From positions 176,396,903 through 176,460,902 of the forward strand of contig CM060952.1 of assembly GCA_030765055.1 (NCBI GenBank): a stretch of 64,000 bases of DNA, given 5' to 3'. Position numbers and translations under genes: made by a program. This DNA is from Mantis religiosa. Taxonomy: Eukaryota; Arthropoda; Insecta; Mantodea; Mantidae. How positions within the stretch are numbered: position 1 is the stretch's first letter; each line of letters starts with the position of its first letter. Shown here in pieces: positions 1-10,329 of this stretch. The notes under the pieces are model-generated. The model made no database searches and was not told the DNA's origin. It saw only the letters and a list, made by a program, of their open reading frames with translations.

Positions 1-419
1 TAGCGCAATTCAGCGACCGTGATTGATTATATGAAAACAAGGGTTAGATTACAAAATCAGTCAAGCGCAGATGTCATCATCATTTTAATTGCAGTAATAT
101 TGCCTTGTGTATTCCATTTTAATGCAAGTATATACAGTACATAACTGATGTAATTATTACTTCAAGTCGTCTAAGGGGAGAGGCATTTATTAAAGTCGCA
201 GGTAAATAAACTACTCGAGCATGTAATGCTCCTGCTTGGTAATTAAGAAGTATGAGCTTAAGAACTAATTTCACCATAATAATATAACTGTTTTATTTGA
301 TTTTATGAGTCTCACAGTACAAACCTAGAATCCTAAACACACTTAATGGCCTTTTATTATTAGATTTAAAGTACCTGCACCTGTAAAGCTCTTGAGAACA
401 TTGTGGTTTCAATATGGAA
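1..419. other. AT-rich intergenic sequence, nothing recognised
   Basis: No open frame, repeat or RNA gene that I can support. Ordinary AT-rich sequence leading into the SINE-B copy. Confidence 0.5.
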
Positions 420-700
420 AGATAGAGTAGGACTGAAAAATTCATTGCCATAGCCGAAATTTGAACCATGGATATTCTGGTTGCTGTCCAGGCGCTCTAA
501 CCCTTGAGCTACTATGACAAACGTGCCGATATGACATTAAATTCTCCAACTGACTCGTGTTTCTCCCGGTAAACCACTTAGGAGTTCCCATAAACACATG
601 AGACAACTACCTTAATGGCGACTTACAACATGTAAGTACTTTAAGGCGCGGGCTTTATAGTTAACCACTATTAGGTCAATTAATAGTTTAATTAATTAGG
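420..700 (-). repeat. SINE-B copy (tRNA-like segment internal)
   Basis: On the minus strand this matches the 313-bp unit of the array at 46.3-52.4 kb: a region like the array's TTAAGTACTTAC...GTAAGTCGCC segment, then a tRNA-like segment with a degenerate B box (complement of ATTTGAACC at about 461-470), then the conserved GAATTTTTCA-type 3' segment. Diverged by many substitutions, so an old dispersed copy. It shows that the sequence upstream of the tRNA-like part belongs to the family, and that similarity stops near the GACTCTATC end seen at the array's right border. Confidence 0.75.
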
Positions 701-734
701 TCAATCAACAGTTTCTCCATTTTCGCGGTGTTAC

Positions 735-1025
735 ACTATTGAAATTCATCGCCAGCTGAGTGAGGCATATGATGAGAGTAACATGAATGTGTCTAATGTG
801 CGTTCCTGGGTGTGACAGTTCAATGAATGCAGAACATCGTGTGACAACAAACCAAGACAGTCACGGTCTCGCACCAGCCGGTCTGACGACGTGATCCAAC
901 GAGTGACTAACGCTGTTTTGGAGGATCGCCGATTGAGCGTTGCAGACATCGCCTCCAAAATTGGCATTTCCGTGGGATATGTGCACACAATCCTGCATGA
1001 AAATCTGAAAACACGAAAGGTGTTC
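735..1025 (+). pseudogene. mariner transposase N-terminal fragment
   Basis: The plus-strand frame reads like the N-terminal helix-turn-helix region of a mariner transposase: HRQLSEAYDES, NVSNVRSWV, then an in-frame stop, then SRSDDVIQRVTNAVLEDRR and ADIASKIGISVGYVH. These match the two tandem DNA-binding helices of the family. The fragment ends near ENLKTRKV, before any catalytic aspartate, so the DDE domain is absent. It abuts a second mariner fragment in the opposite orientation. A dead relic. Confidence 0.75.
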
Positions 1026-1195
1026 TACCTTTATTGTACTGCCGCACCCAGGAACGCACATTAGACACATCCATGGTATCATCATCACATGCCGCACTCA
1101 GTTGGCGATGGAGAAGACGAATGATTAGACGCTCTTCTTGCAATGAAAACATCGCCATTTCAAGTATCAAAAACAGTCCTAGCTTGGTCGCTCCC
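1026..1195 (-). pseudogene. second mariner N-terminal fragment, opposite strand
   Basis: Minus-strand translation gives a start region FSLQEERLIIRLLHRQLS followed by NVRSWVRQYNKGRT, the same first helix-turn-helix as the neighbouring plus-strand fragment. Because both pieces carry the same domain, they are two element copies or an inverted duplication, not one split gene. No catalytic domain is present. Confidence 0.7.
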
Positions 1196-2410
1196 ACTAG
1201 AATTCTATGCATTGTACAGTGCTGCCATCTCTGTCACGCACTCAGAAACAGTCCAGGTGTACTTAAAAAAAGCACAGAAGTTCTATCTGGTCCAAGTCCT
1301 GAAAAAATGTAGGTGTTATATCTTGAACGCACAGCAAAAATGGCAAGAGCTTTTTCGATTAAGAGATTATCTTTTTTTACACATTTTGTAAATAAAAAGC
1401 TCTAAAGATGAATACATATATCTAAAACAACGTAGAGAACGTTTTTTTTTTAAAAAAAAGTAGGTAGTTTAATAAGATGACTGCTTATCCAAAATTGTCA
1501 TTAACGAGTAACCTCAATAGACTATGGACAGAGCGAAAATACAACAAACGGTATCTTACAGCATCATGTTGACTACCAGAAAAAAAAAACAGCCACCATT
1601 TCTATGGGTTCCAAAGTCCAGATGCTCCAAATCTCAGCACCAGCAAAACTATTAGTAAATACGTATCTCTCTACCCTAGGCTGACCCAATATGAAGGCGA
1701 TAGAATGATTTTTCTACCGCAGATATTTTTTATTTCTTGAAGTGATATGGAACAGGAATTCAGTGGAATGAACGTATAAACACATGGGAAAACATAAACC
1801 AGAAATTAGGTTAGTTGTTTCACTCACCCAATTTGATGGCCGACAAGATACGGCAAAATCAATTATTGCTGAATTCTCTTTCCAGACTCTGCGGGGATAT
1901 GTTTCTAGAGTCAATAAAACACGAAAATTTGCTGAAGCTACGATCTCTAATATTTACGAAGTAAGACTGATAATCATCCACCTTAAGACCTACTGAGGTA
2001 TTACAATAGATACCGCAACGAGATATTAATAACATGGGGAGGTAAGAACAGACCATGATGTTTAATTACCGTCATGCTCATCATAAGGAGCTTCCGTTCT
2101 ACTAAGCTGGTAACTGCTTTACGCCCGTCAGGGTATACGGGGGATATTATTGATTGACACATACACACGGGAGAGCAATTTACCTTGCAGCTATTAAAAT
2201 TAGCTACTAGATGACGATGCATTAAATATATTAGACCTGTTAGCCTAAGGTTCATATTAGCAACATTAAATATGGGTCTACGTATTCCCATATGTAATAC
2301 AACTTGGCAAAACATTGCATTGCCCAAATAAGTAATTCTAGGTGATCTCTCCCAATTTAAATGAAGTGACGATACATTTCACATAAATAATTTCAGAATT
2401 TCCTGGAGTC
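1196..2410. other. no recognisable feature
   Basis: AT-rich sequence with short chance frames only (the longest, minus 2001-2327, has no recognisable motif). A short A/T homopolymer region lies at about 1449-1467. Confidence 0.45.
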
Positions 2411-2599
2411 TTATGCCCGAATTCACCAACATATGTTAAGACTTAACACGAGTTTATCAATAGTTAAAACAAAAATTAGCGTAACACTCGTGTTAAATCT
2501 CTTGTTAAACTAACAAGATGTTAAGTCCATAACAATTGTAAATAGTCAAGATGGCGAGCATGAACTGAGTTGTTGATGTCGATTTGCTATATTTAAGAC

Positions 2600-2830
2600 G
2601 GTCTAAATGGCATTCGTAATAGAGTACGGCTTATGAGGAGAAATGATTTTGAGGAACTATCCGAAGAAAATTTTTTACGGAGGTATAGACTGTCGAAACA
2701 TGTTGCTATGTAGGTTACTGCGGAAGTACAAGAATGGTTAGAACATGCATCGAAAGGAATATGGCAATCTCGCCTTTGCTTCAAGTATTAATAACCTTGC
2801 GATTTTATAATTCATTGAAATGTGTGGATA
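2600..2830 (+). pseudogene. Harbinger transposase N-terminal remnant
   Basis: Plus-strand reading shows LMRRNDFEELSEENFLRR followed by YRLSKHVAM, a stop, then (in a shifted frame) SPLLQVLITLRFY. Harbinger transposases typically start with an arginine-rich FxRRFRLSK helix followed by SP-LQ-LI-LRF-ATG. Stops and frame changes are present and no DDE motif follows, so this is the 5' stub left after internal deletion. Confidence 0.65.
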
Positions 2831-3435
2831 ATACACTGTCCACCTCCCATCTTGAGACTTCAAGTCACTTGCCCTTCTTAGCTCCTCGTTTTAAATTTAC
2901 GTAATACTGAGCTAGAACATGCATCAAAAGAAATATGCCAAACTCGCCTTTGCTTCAAGTATTAATAACCTTGCGATTTTAGAATTCATTGAAATGTATG
3001 GATAATACACTGTCCACCTCCCATCTTAAGACCTTCAAGTCACTTGCCCTTCTTCGCTCCTCGTTTTAAATTTACGTAATACTGAGCTAGAACATGCATC
3101 AAAAGGAATATGCCGAACTCGCCTTTGCTTCAAGTATTAATAACCTTGAGATTTCTTAATTCACTGAATTATGTGGATAATACACTGTCCACCTCCCGTC
3201 TTGAAACGTTCAAGTCATTTGCCCTTCTTCGCACCTCGTTTTAAATTTACGTAATACTGAGCTAGAACATGCATCGAAGGGAATATGGCGATCTCGCCTT
3301 TGCTTCAAGTATTAATAACCTTGCGATTTTATAATTCACTGAATTATGTGGATAATACGCTGTCCACCTCACGTCTTGAGACGTTCAAGTCACTTGTTCT
3401 TCTTCGCACCTCGTTTTAAATTTACGTAATACGTT
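2741..3435 (+). repeat. tandem repeat, about 175 bp x 4, inside Harbinger copy 1
   Basis: The phrase GAACATGCATC recurs at 2741, 2915, 3090 and 3265, a spacing of 174-175 bp. Each unit includes the SPLLQVLITLRFY coding stretch, a conserved TGGATAATACACTGTCCACC block and ends with TTTTAAATTTACGTAATAC. Copies differ by scattered substitutions. Harbinger copy 2 has a single unit at the same place, so the expansion is specific to this copy. Confidence 0.9.
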
Positions 3436-3469
3436 GTTTGGTGCTTGTAGTAGTGACACAGGCATTTGA

Positions 3470-3596
3470 ATTAATCTCGTTTCCAATATTTTCCCTACGT
3501 GATATCTTTCTCTTTTACATTCACCGGATCCGTCCTCTTATTTTCCACGATATCTTTACACTTCGTCACCAATTCAATTAACAGTTCTTTCTCCAT
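3470..3596 (-). pseudogene. Harbinger Myb/SANT-like protein remnant
   Basis: Starting at the ATG whose complement lies at 3594-3596, the minus strand encodes MEKELLIELVTKCKDIVEN and continues for about 40 residues before stops. This is the first helix of the Myb/SANT-like DNA-binding domain that accompanies Harbinger transposases, where the usual form is LL-LV-KYKDIIEN. It is broken here; the homologous stretch in copy 2 is intact over 42 codons. Confidence 0.65.
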
Positions 3597-3899
3597 CTAT
3601 GAGAAATTTGTCTCACGGCTTTATTTATGATTTTGTTCAACCGCCATTTTTCAGCTTGTGGAGACGAAAATGAAAACAAAAGCGCATCGCAGTACGTTAA
3701 AAAAATAATGCGACTCATCCATAGTCTTCTGTATCTGTGACATTTACAAGTTTCTTGGCGTTAACACAGGTTTATTAACATTTTCAGAAAACAGGTTGGT
3801 GAACTGCAAGAAATGTAATTTTAGTGTTAGCGCTGTGACAATTGTTACGTTACATTTGTTAACGTCGATTTTATCATCTGCTGGTGAAATCGGGCATTA

Positions 3900-4259
3900 G
3901 AGTGCAATGCCTTCAATTATCAGATTAACAAACACATTAACACAAATGCGGAATATAATATTTTTTAAATAAACCTATTTAACACCAGAGAAACCCAAGC
4001 CAAATTGTGCTTTTAATTTCACTAAGTTATTTAATGCATTATGTTTCATTACTTTGGAACATATCTAGTGAATACTATTGTGACTTTGTGGGTTCGTGAT
4101 ATTAAAAGTCCAGGTTAAAAACACTAAAAATTGCTCTTTATATCCGTAGATACACACTTGGTCAACCTGAAAGTCCAGAATTACGTCACATACACAAAAT
4201 AAATAAATAAAATCTGAAAATCTAATATCGGTAACTAATTTCTTATACCGGGACATGAT
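3900..4259. other. no recognisable feature
   Basis: AT-rich sequence; the minus-strand open frame at 4065-4265 has no recognisable domain and is likely chance. Confidence 0.4.
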
Positions 4260-4970
4260 TTCCAAATTCTAATTTTTTAACTACCACATGAATACAAAAA
4301 TACAATTTAAACAATCATTTTTCAGATAATAAAACAAAAAGAAAAATTTAAAAAGAAAAAATTAAAACAAATACAAAAACTACCAATTTAAAAATTTACA
4401 ATTTAACTAATAAAAATTTACTGGAATCCAGTATACAAATAACTGGCAACCAGCTACAATTACAAAATAAGACTACAATACCGGAAACCGATACTTAATG
4501 TACTGGTAACCAGTACATTTAAAACTTATAAATTTACCTTTTCAACTCATAAAACCTTCTTAAAAACTTACAAAACATTTAACCAAAAACTTATATAAAA
4601 TAATTCATAAAATTTAGATTACAAAAATCAAAATTTACAAATTATTTACTCCAAACTATTTAAACAAATTAAAATACATTATATAAATTTATATAAACAA
4701 ACAAATTCAATTATTATTTTTAATTCTACACCAATAAATATCTCTTTTTTCAAATCTACTTTAAATCAAATAAAATATAAATTTCAATCTTAACAATCAA
4801 AAAAAAAAAATAATTCATCTATAATAATAACCCTCAAAAATTACAATACAATTCAAACATATTAAACAAACAATAATTATATATTCAATAACCTTCATAT
4901 ATTTCAAAATTAAATCATTACAATAACCTTCAACAACCAAACCAAACAATTCACATACACAATACAACTT
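4260..4970. other. strongly strand-asymmetric, G-depleted sequence
   Basis: Plus strand is almost devoid of G. From about 4514 to 4970 I count a single G (4617), and 4618-4970 has none, while C is still common. The minus strand therefore lacks C. No coding potential is visible. The block ends abruptly at a CpG-containing segment with a minus-strand TATA box, so the G-free block corresponds to the first several hundred bases that a minus-strand transcript from that promoter would contain. Confidence 0.85.
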
Positions 4971-5240
4971 GCGAGGTCATCGACCACAAACAAAGTTCAC
5001 ACAGTTGTTCGCGCACACGAGTTCAATTAACAAATGCCCCGAGTGGCGGGCGGCAGCTTGCTTTTATATAGTTTACTCACTATTGGAATATTCTCAATCA
5101 GAACGGCGACAGAAGAAAGACGAACTCTCCAGGAATCCATCTCCTCCCCCCAACGTTTCGGCAAGCTTTTATCGCCGCACTGCTCCGCCCGTCTCTTTGA
5201 ACTCGCCGGCCGCGCCACCTCGCCTCAACAATGAGCTCAC
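4971..5240 (-). promoter_or_regulatory. GC-richer promoter-like segment with TATA box (minus strand)
   Basis: On the minus strand CTATATAAAAGC lies at 5060-5071, preceded by a GC-rich, CpG-containing region (5075-5235) and followed by about 30 bases to a GGGGCATTTG context where initiation would be expected. Composition changes sharply at both sides. This could be the U3/R of a degenerate LTR or a cellular promoter; no LTR termini were found, so the assignment stays open. Small open frames across it look like composition effects. Confidence 0.4.
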
Positions 5241-5374
5241 GACAATATACATCTTAAGCATCAAGGCTATATATTTATTTGGTGTTAAGTAATTTCGTTC
5301 TATAGATTAAATTTGACCTCCAATATCGTGGCACAGTAATTAAATGATAGGCTGTGTACTAATACACAAAAAAG

Positions 5375-6075
5375 CGAATTAGTTCTATTTGACTTTAAGA
5401 GACGTCCTTTCGAACTTCAGCTTAATATATGCAATAGTCTAGTCCAGTGTGTAAAAAGTGTAAATATTTTAGGTTTAATCCTTGATGACAATTTAACTTG
5501 GAACAACCACATTGAAAAGCTAGAAAGTAAATTAAGCTCAGGACTTTTTATGCTGCGATTTTTAGCCAATTTTCGCTCAGTAGACGCTAGTAAGTTAGTA
5601 TATTTTGCATTAATATATTAAAACATTTCTTATAGCATCGAGCTGTGGGGACACACTTCCAAATTAAACTTTAACAAATTTTTTCTGCTACAGAAAAGAG
5701 CTATCAGATACCTGGCAAAAATAGCACGTACGAGTTCTGAAGCGGTAATTTCAAAAATTAAACATACTTACTCTTCCCTGCATATTTATTCTGCGAACAA
5801 TACTTTTTGTACATAACAGGAATATAACATCCACAAATTCCGATGTCCACACATATGAAACAAGGGGAAAGAATAACCATATAGTTAAAGGTCACAGGCT
5901 AAAACTTTTTGAACATAAGCTCCAATACTTTGGTCTTTTTTTAGGCTTCTGGAAAGCCTAAGAAATACTGTGTCAGCTGCTAAGTTTAAATCTAAACTGA
6001 CTCAACTCTTGTTAAGCAGAGCCTATTACAGCATAGATGAATACTTTGATGACAACTTCGATGATCTTGAATAAT
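5375..6075 (+). pseudogene. LINE reverse-transcriptase polyprotein C-terminal remnant (jockey/CR1-like)
   Basis: Plus-strand translation contains NILGLILDDNLTWNNHIEKL, then KLSSGLFMLRFLANF, SIELWGH and LLQKRAIRYLAKI, the conserved region downstream of the reverse-transcriptase palm in jockey/CR1-type insect LINEs. It then shows the C-terminal KLFEHKLQYFG and SAAKFKSKLTQLLLSRAYYS motifs and ends near FDDNFDDLE. The catalytic YADD region is absent, as expected for a 5'-truncated insertion, and there are stops and frame changes. A TATA run and a long (GA)n tract follow immediately and may mark the 3' tail. Confidence 0.75.
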
Positions 6076-6107
6076 TATGTTATATTATATATATATATCT
6101 GTGTGAA

Positions 6108-6229
<122 letters not shown>

Positions 6230-7408
6230 AAATTAATGACCATTTTTTGATATTTCTAATCCTTTACTTTTAAGAGATAGCGTGTATTACAAATGACATG
6301 CCTTAATTGTGTTCACTGTATTGTTGCTTCTAATTTGTTTAACTAGATGTTATAAACATCAACGATTAATAAGAACCCCTATTTTTTATGTATTTAGGCT
6401 CTGATGTAGTGCCTATCGTGTCGAATGTACTACATATTGGCAGCTCCGGTTTTCTGTCACGAAATTTTCCCGGGTTTGATCCCGTGTAGGCGTGGGGCAT
6501 TTAAACCCAAATATTCTTTCAGTGTTCCTGCAGTAGGCTCCCAAGGGTAGCAAGAGCCTTCAGATTGATATGCAAAGGCTACAGAGCAGCTTCCGATCAC
6601 CAACACCACCACAAATCACTACCGCTGCCAACAACACTGCCACTGAGTGGTATTATTGTATAATTCTTGTTTTCTTAATTTCATATAAAATTTAAATTGA
6701 ATAATTCATATACTGAACTGAAGTAACGTCTCCACAAAATTAAAGGTTTCCAGCAAGGAAAACCGTATAGAGTGGAAAAAGTGTTTCAAGGACAAATCAA
6801 CTATGTATACATTTATATTCGAATATAATAAGCTCGTCCTTAAAGAACTTTCCTCATGTGTGTAGATTAATTTCTCTATAAGAGTTAAATTTTGTCATGT
6901 AAAGTCATAAAATTGAATCTTAATTTATATTTCATAGCATATGTTTCAAAACGAATATTCTTTCAGCATTCCCATAACGATTCCGTCTCTTAACCACTGT
7001 TTACTACAGAGATCGTGACAAGAGTGGGAGGCTTGGCCTTCTGAACTTCTGTTCTTATCTTAGGGGGCTCATAACTCAACTGACACAGATATCAGAACGT
7101 TGACTTGGGGATATGATTAACATAGCGTAAGCATAACCACTGTTTGTGGAAAGAGTAATTTAAATGAAGATATGCTCTGAATAAATTATTGACTTTAATG
7201 AAATAAAACTTTTAGAAAACATTATATGTGTTCAAAGAACAGACTAGACACGCTACAAAAGAATAATATGTCATCGTCATAGAGAGAGTGATATATACAG
7301 AACTAACGGATTTCTTTCTTCAATTATTAGGTTGAAAATTCATTTCAGCACCAAATTAAGCAGATTGTTCATGAACATCGATCCCTAGATGAGCAGATGT
7401 TTATGTTT
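6230..7408. other. mostly unassigned; weak SINE-like patch near 6390-6600
   Basis: A CGGGTTTGATCCCGT string at about 6473-6487 resembles a pol III B box and the surrounding 200 bp are less AT-rich than the rest, suggesting an old tRNA-derived repeat, but no second copy is visible in this window. The remainder shows nothing I can name. Confidence 0.3.
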
Positions 7409-7522
7409 TGGAAACTCCAGGAAAAAACCTTATCCAGGTAACTCACCCTAACCGAGATTAGGACTCGGGAACTCTTGAACGTGAGGCAGACATGGTACCA
7501 CCACGCCTCCGAGGCGGACACG
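7409..7522 (-). repeat. SINE-A copy, 3'-truncated
   Basis: Minus strand carries the SINE-A head: GCGTGGTGGTACCATGTCTG, CAAGAGTTCCCGAGT and the GGGTGAGTTACCTGGATAAG joint. The distal GTTTTCCC...TTAACGTTGGAGGACG body is missing. The A-box (TGGTGGTA) is readable and the B-box is mutated. Confidence 0.8.
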
Positions 7523-7527
7523 TTATA

Positions 7528-8486
7528 TCGACGATTCCTCCTAGTGAAGCAGTACTGGATTACGAATCCAATTACAGCTACTCCTGTGACATTCCATAAA
7601 GAATTTGGTGTTCGCAGTCCTCCCAAAAGAAACAATACTGGGCCTGGTAAACAAATTGGAAACAACTGGATGTCTGGTGAGTGAAAAAGGCAAGCATCGT
7701 TCTTCAAGGCTTCCCACAGTTGTTGTTCACGTAAGAGCACTACTGGAGCAGTCGCCCAAAAATCATTAAGACGTTTGTCGCAGGAGACAATGTGTCAGAG
7801 AGCTACGAAAAGTACAGGCCTAAAGCCATGGTGGGTTGTTCATCAGCTACAAGATCCAGATAAGGATAAAATATTGAATTATTGTCGTTGGTTTCAGTCG
7901 TTCCTGCCATATTGTCCATCACATGGTTCACAAATGAAGAATGGTTCCATTTATGTGTAATCACAGAACTGACACCATTGGGCCATCGAAAATCCACATG
8001 TCATCTATGAAGCACCTGTGCACTCGGTTAAAATCAGAGTTTGGTGCGCAATAACCGCACAGAGAATACTGGTGCCATTTTTTTAAACCAGACTATGAAC
8101 ACTGCAGCGTACCGACTTATTTTCATGGAATTTTTTGGGCAACTGGACGATGTAGAGCTGGGTCAAGGATATTTTCAGCAAGATGGCGCTACATGCCATA
8201 TATAGAACAAATCTTTGACGATAGTTTCTTTGACGACTGGATAATTCCAGGAATCTGTGGCCACCGAGATCTCCGGATTTGACATTGCTGGACTTCTTTC
8301 TATAGGTTTACTTAAAATACAGGGTTTATGCTACACGTTCCCCAGACATTGGACGATCTGAAGCACATCACCCAGGAGATTCAAGCTATTGAAAACAGAG
8401 TCCTCTAACGAGTGGCCAGTAACATGGAACGACGCGTTGAGTTGTGCCTTATGCAGGATGGAGGAGATTTTCAACACTTGCTATAG
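7528..8486 (+). pseudogene. DUF4817-type transposase pseudogene (IS630/Tc1/mariner-like)
   Basis: Three-frame reading follows one ancestral protein. It opens with LVKQYWITNPITATPVTFHK and EFGVRSPPKRNN (DUF4817 helix-turn-helix), then RLSQETMCQRATK and VVHQLQDPDKDKILNYCRWF. The first catalytic region reads WFTNEEWFH (usual WFTDEAWFH, so D is N). FQQDGATCH keeps the second aspartate, and WPPRSPDLT is followed by LLDFF. The C-terminus is RVASNMERRVELCLMQDGG. Many frameshifts and stops. It is fairly complete end to end but inactive. A SINE-A fragment lies immediately upstream. Confidence 0.85.
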
Positions 8487-8890
8487 AGGTAAGTAATCTG
8501 CCAAAACTCCTCTACATCTTAGGTATAAAAAGTTGTCGCTGGCAGAATTCGGTTTGAAACAATAAATAAAATAAATATGTATATAAATTACTCTGTATTA
8601 GGGATGCACTATCAACGTAACAAATAAAACAATAAACAATATAAACAATAATAATAAACCAATTAATTAAGAATAAAACGTAACAAATAATTGAGGTTAA
8701 GGGTGTTCGATAAACCGATCGATAGTCGTTGTGGATGCTGTAAGCGGCCAATGTGTTAATTGCACAAACAGATTTTTCAACACTTAAATATCACTGAGGA
8801 ATACGTTATCTATTGCTTTATCTATTGCTTAAAACTAGAAGATTTATTGCATTACTCACCAAAATGTCGATACCAAGATTCCATTAGGTA
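8487..8890. other. AT-rich spacer, nothing recognised
   Basis: Includes an AAATAAATAAA-type A-rich run near 8560-8580 and a TATCTATTGCTT direct duplication near 8808-8830; no gene. Confidence 0.4.
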
Positions 8891-8894
8891 TACG

Positions 8895-9340
8895 CATTTT
8901 GAAGTTTACTGATTCTACAGAATCAGCGGAATTATCGCCAAATACAACATCAGGACCATCCACAAGCCACCTCCGAAGATTAAACATCTGTTGAGACCAG
9001 TGAAAGACAAAATAGACTTCCAAGTTCCGGGAGTGTACCGCATTCCCTGTGAATGTGGGACATCGTATATAGGACAAACCGGAAGGACCATCGCTACCAG
9101 AATAAACGAACATGAACGGAGCATTCGTTTAATGCAGCCTGAGACGTCTGGGCTGGCAGAACGTTGTTTTGATATCGACCATAGTGCCAATTTCCGGGAG
9201 ACGATCACACTGGGAGTGGAGAATTAAGGAGGCTTTGGCCATTTCCTCTGAAAGGAGCACGCTTAATTGTGATGCTAGATTTCAGCTCCGCTCCTCTTGG
9301 AAGCCGGTTTTAAAATGGAAATCCGTCGATTTAAGAAGCA
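8895..9340 (+). pseudogene. Penelope-like retroelement, C-terminal GIY-YIG endonuclease
   Basis: The open stretch gives PVKDKIDFQVPGVYRIPCEC then GTSYIGQTGRTIATRINEHE and LAERCFDIDHSANF. PGVYRIPC and YIGQTGR are the GIY and YIG halves, and the downstream arginine and HER-type residues match the endonuclease fused to the reverse transcriptase in Penelope-like elements. The frame shifts after ETITLGVEN and continues as EALAISSERSTLNCD and LRSSWKPVL. No reverse-transcriptase domain is seen upstream, so this is a 5'-truncated copy. A hammerhead-like motif lies downstream. Confidence 0.8.
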
Positions 9341-9530
9341 AAGATCAATACAGCTTATAATCAAGTTAAGTAGTTACGTTTCTTTGATACAATTTTCTAT
9401 AATCACGCCATCTACTGACCTGGCATTTCATTTACTGAAAACAGTCTTTTGTTCAGTAATGCGAATTTTGATAGTGTTTTGTCTTTGTTATATCCAATGT
9501 TTCATTTGTGGTTATAACATTTAATAAATA

Positions 9531-9570
9531 TCCTGACTATGGGAGCGATGTACACTCCCGAAACGTCGAT
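9531..9570 (+). ncRNA. degraded hammerhead-ribozyme-like motif of Penelope element
   Basis: CTGA (9533-9536) and GAAAC (9560-9564) flank a perfect 5-bp helix GGGAG/CTCCC (9541-9545 with 9555-9559) and a 9-nt loop, the stem II layout of a hammerhead core. Penelope-like elements are known to carry hammerhead motifs in their terminal repeats. The canonical CUGANGA core reads CTGACTA here, so the catalytic G8 position is T and cleavage is not expected. Confidence 0.45.
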
Positions 9571-9800
9571 TTCTAATCGTCTGTTCACCTGGCTTACTGG
9601 CCGAGAAGAAATTGAGAACCCATCACTAAAGTTTACAATTTGTAACTTTCATACATATAAACAGGATTACAAAAAATATTCTCCCCCGAACATCGGAATT
9701 CCCGAGAGAACCAGCACCTGCAGGTAGGGAGCAGACGGGAAGCATTCACCCACGCCTATCCATTTATCTTGTAGCGCTGAATGGGAGATGGTTGTGATGA

Positions 9801-9802
<2 letters not shown>

Positions 9803-9894
<92 letters not shown>
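9803..9894. repeat. (AT)n microsatellite, 92 bp
   Basis: Uninterrupted AT dinucleotides. The ORF of alternating Y/I residues across it is an artefact. Confidence 0.97.
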
Positions 9895-9896
<2 letters not shown>

Positions 9897-10325
9897 GCGC
9901 TCAACTACGGCGGTCATCAGCCCCCTTTAAAAAACTAGTCATGGCAAAAGCCAGATATAAAACTTTCTAAAAACTACACAAGTGTAACAAAACCTATTAA
10001 AAATACACGAACATAAAAAGTATCAATCAAAACCTACTAAAAATTTCGTTCACTAAATCCTAAACTCTAAACTAGACAAGAATCTATAAAACCTTCTACA
10101 CGGCTCTCCACGCATGGCCTACACGTGGGTGGGCCTGTTGACCGTCTCCCTCAACCACGAAGAGGAGCCCACACGAGGGAGGCTGTTGGCTCGGGACCCC
10201 GGGTGCGCCAAACCCGTACCTACCGAAGTAGGTCCCTGGGGGGGGGAGGAGATGGTTGGGAAAACATCACTAGCCGTCTCTTTCCCCTCCTTCTGCCGTC
10301 TGGAACCTTTGGGATGATTCACTGA
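9895..10325. other. interspersed-repeat-like segment, unclassified
   Basis: Begins with CTCAACTACGGCGGTCATCA, continues through a G-poor stretch (about 9990-10090) and into a GC-rich part (10095-10320) containing GGGACCCCGGG and a run of nine G near 10229-10237. Abrupt composition changes suggest a mobile element junction, but I cannot name the family. Confidence 0.35.
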
Positions 10326-10329
10326 ACCG

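Larger units (their letters stand above)
2414..3896 (+). mobile_element. PIF/Harbinger-type DNA transposon, copy 1
   Basis: Bounded by terminal inverted repeats (left TGCCCGAATTCACCAACA, right the complement ending GGTGAAATCGGGCA) and flanked on both sides by TTA (2411-2413 and 3897-3899), the usual Harbinger target duplication. Inside are a transposase N-terminal remnant on the plus strand and a Myb/SANT-like remnant on the minus strand, the two-gene convergent layout known for Harbinger elements. The transposase catalytic domain is missing, so the element is non-autonomous. A 175-bp segment has been amplified to four copies. The same family recurs in the opposite orientation at 16374-17355. 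Confidence 0.85.

Noticed and set aside
5034..5234. Similarity of the PRVAGGS start at 5034 to a frame near 56173
   Set aside because: Only a short GC-rich match; surrounding DNA does not align, so likely coincidence.
9788..9970. Y/I-repeat frame
   Set aside because: Translation of the (AT)n microsatellite.
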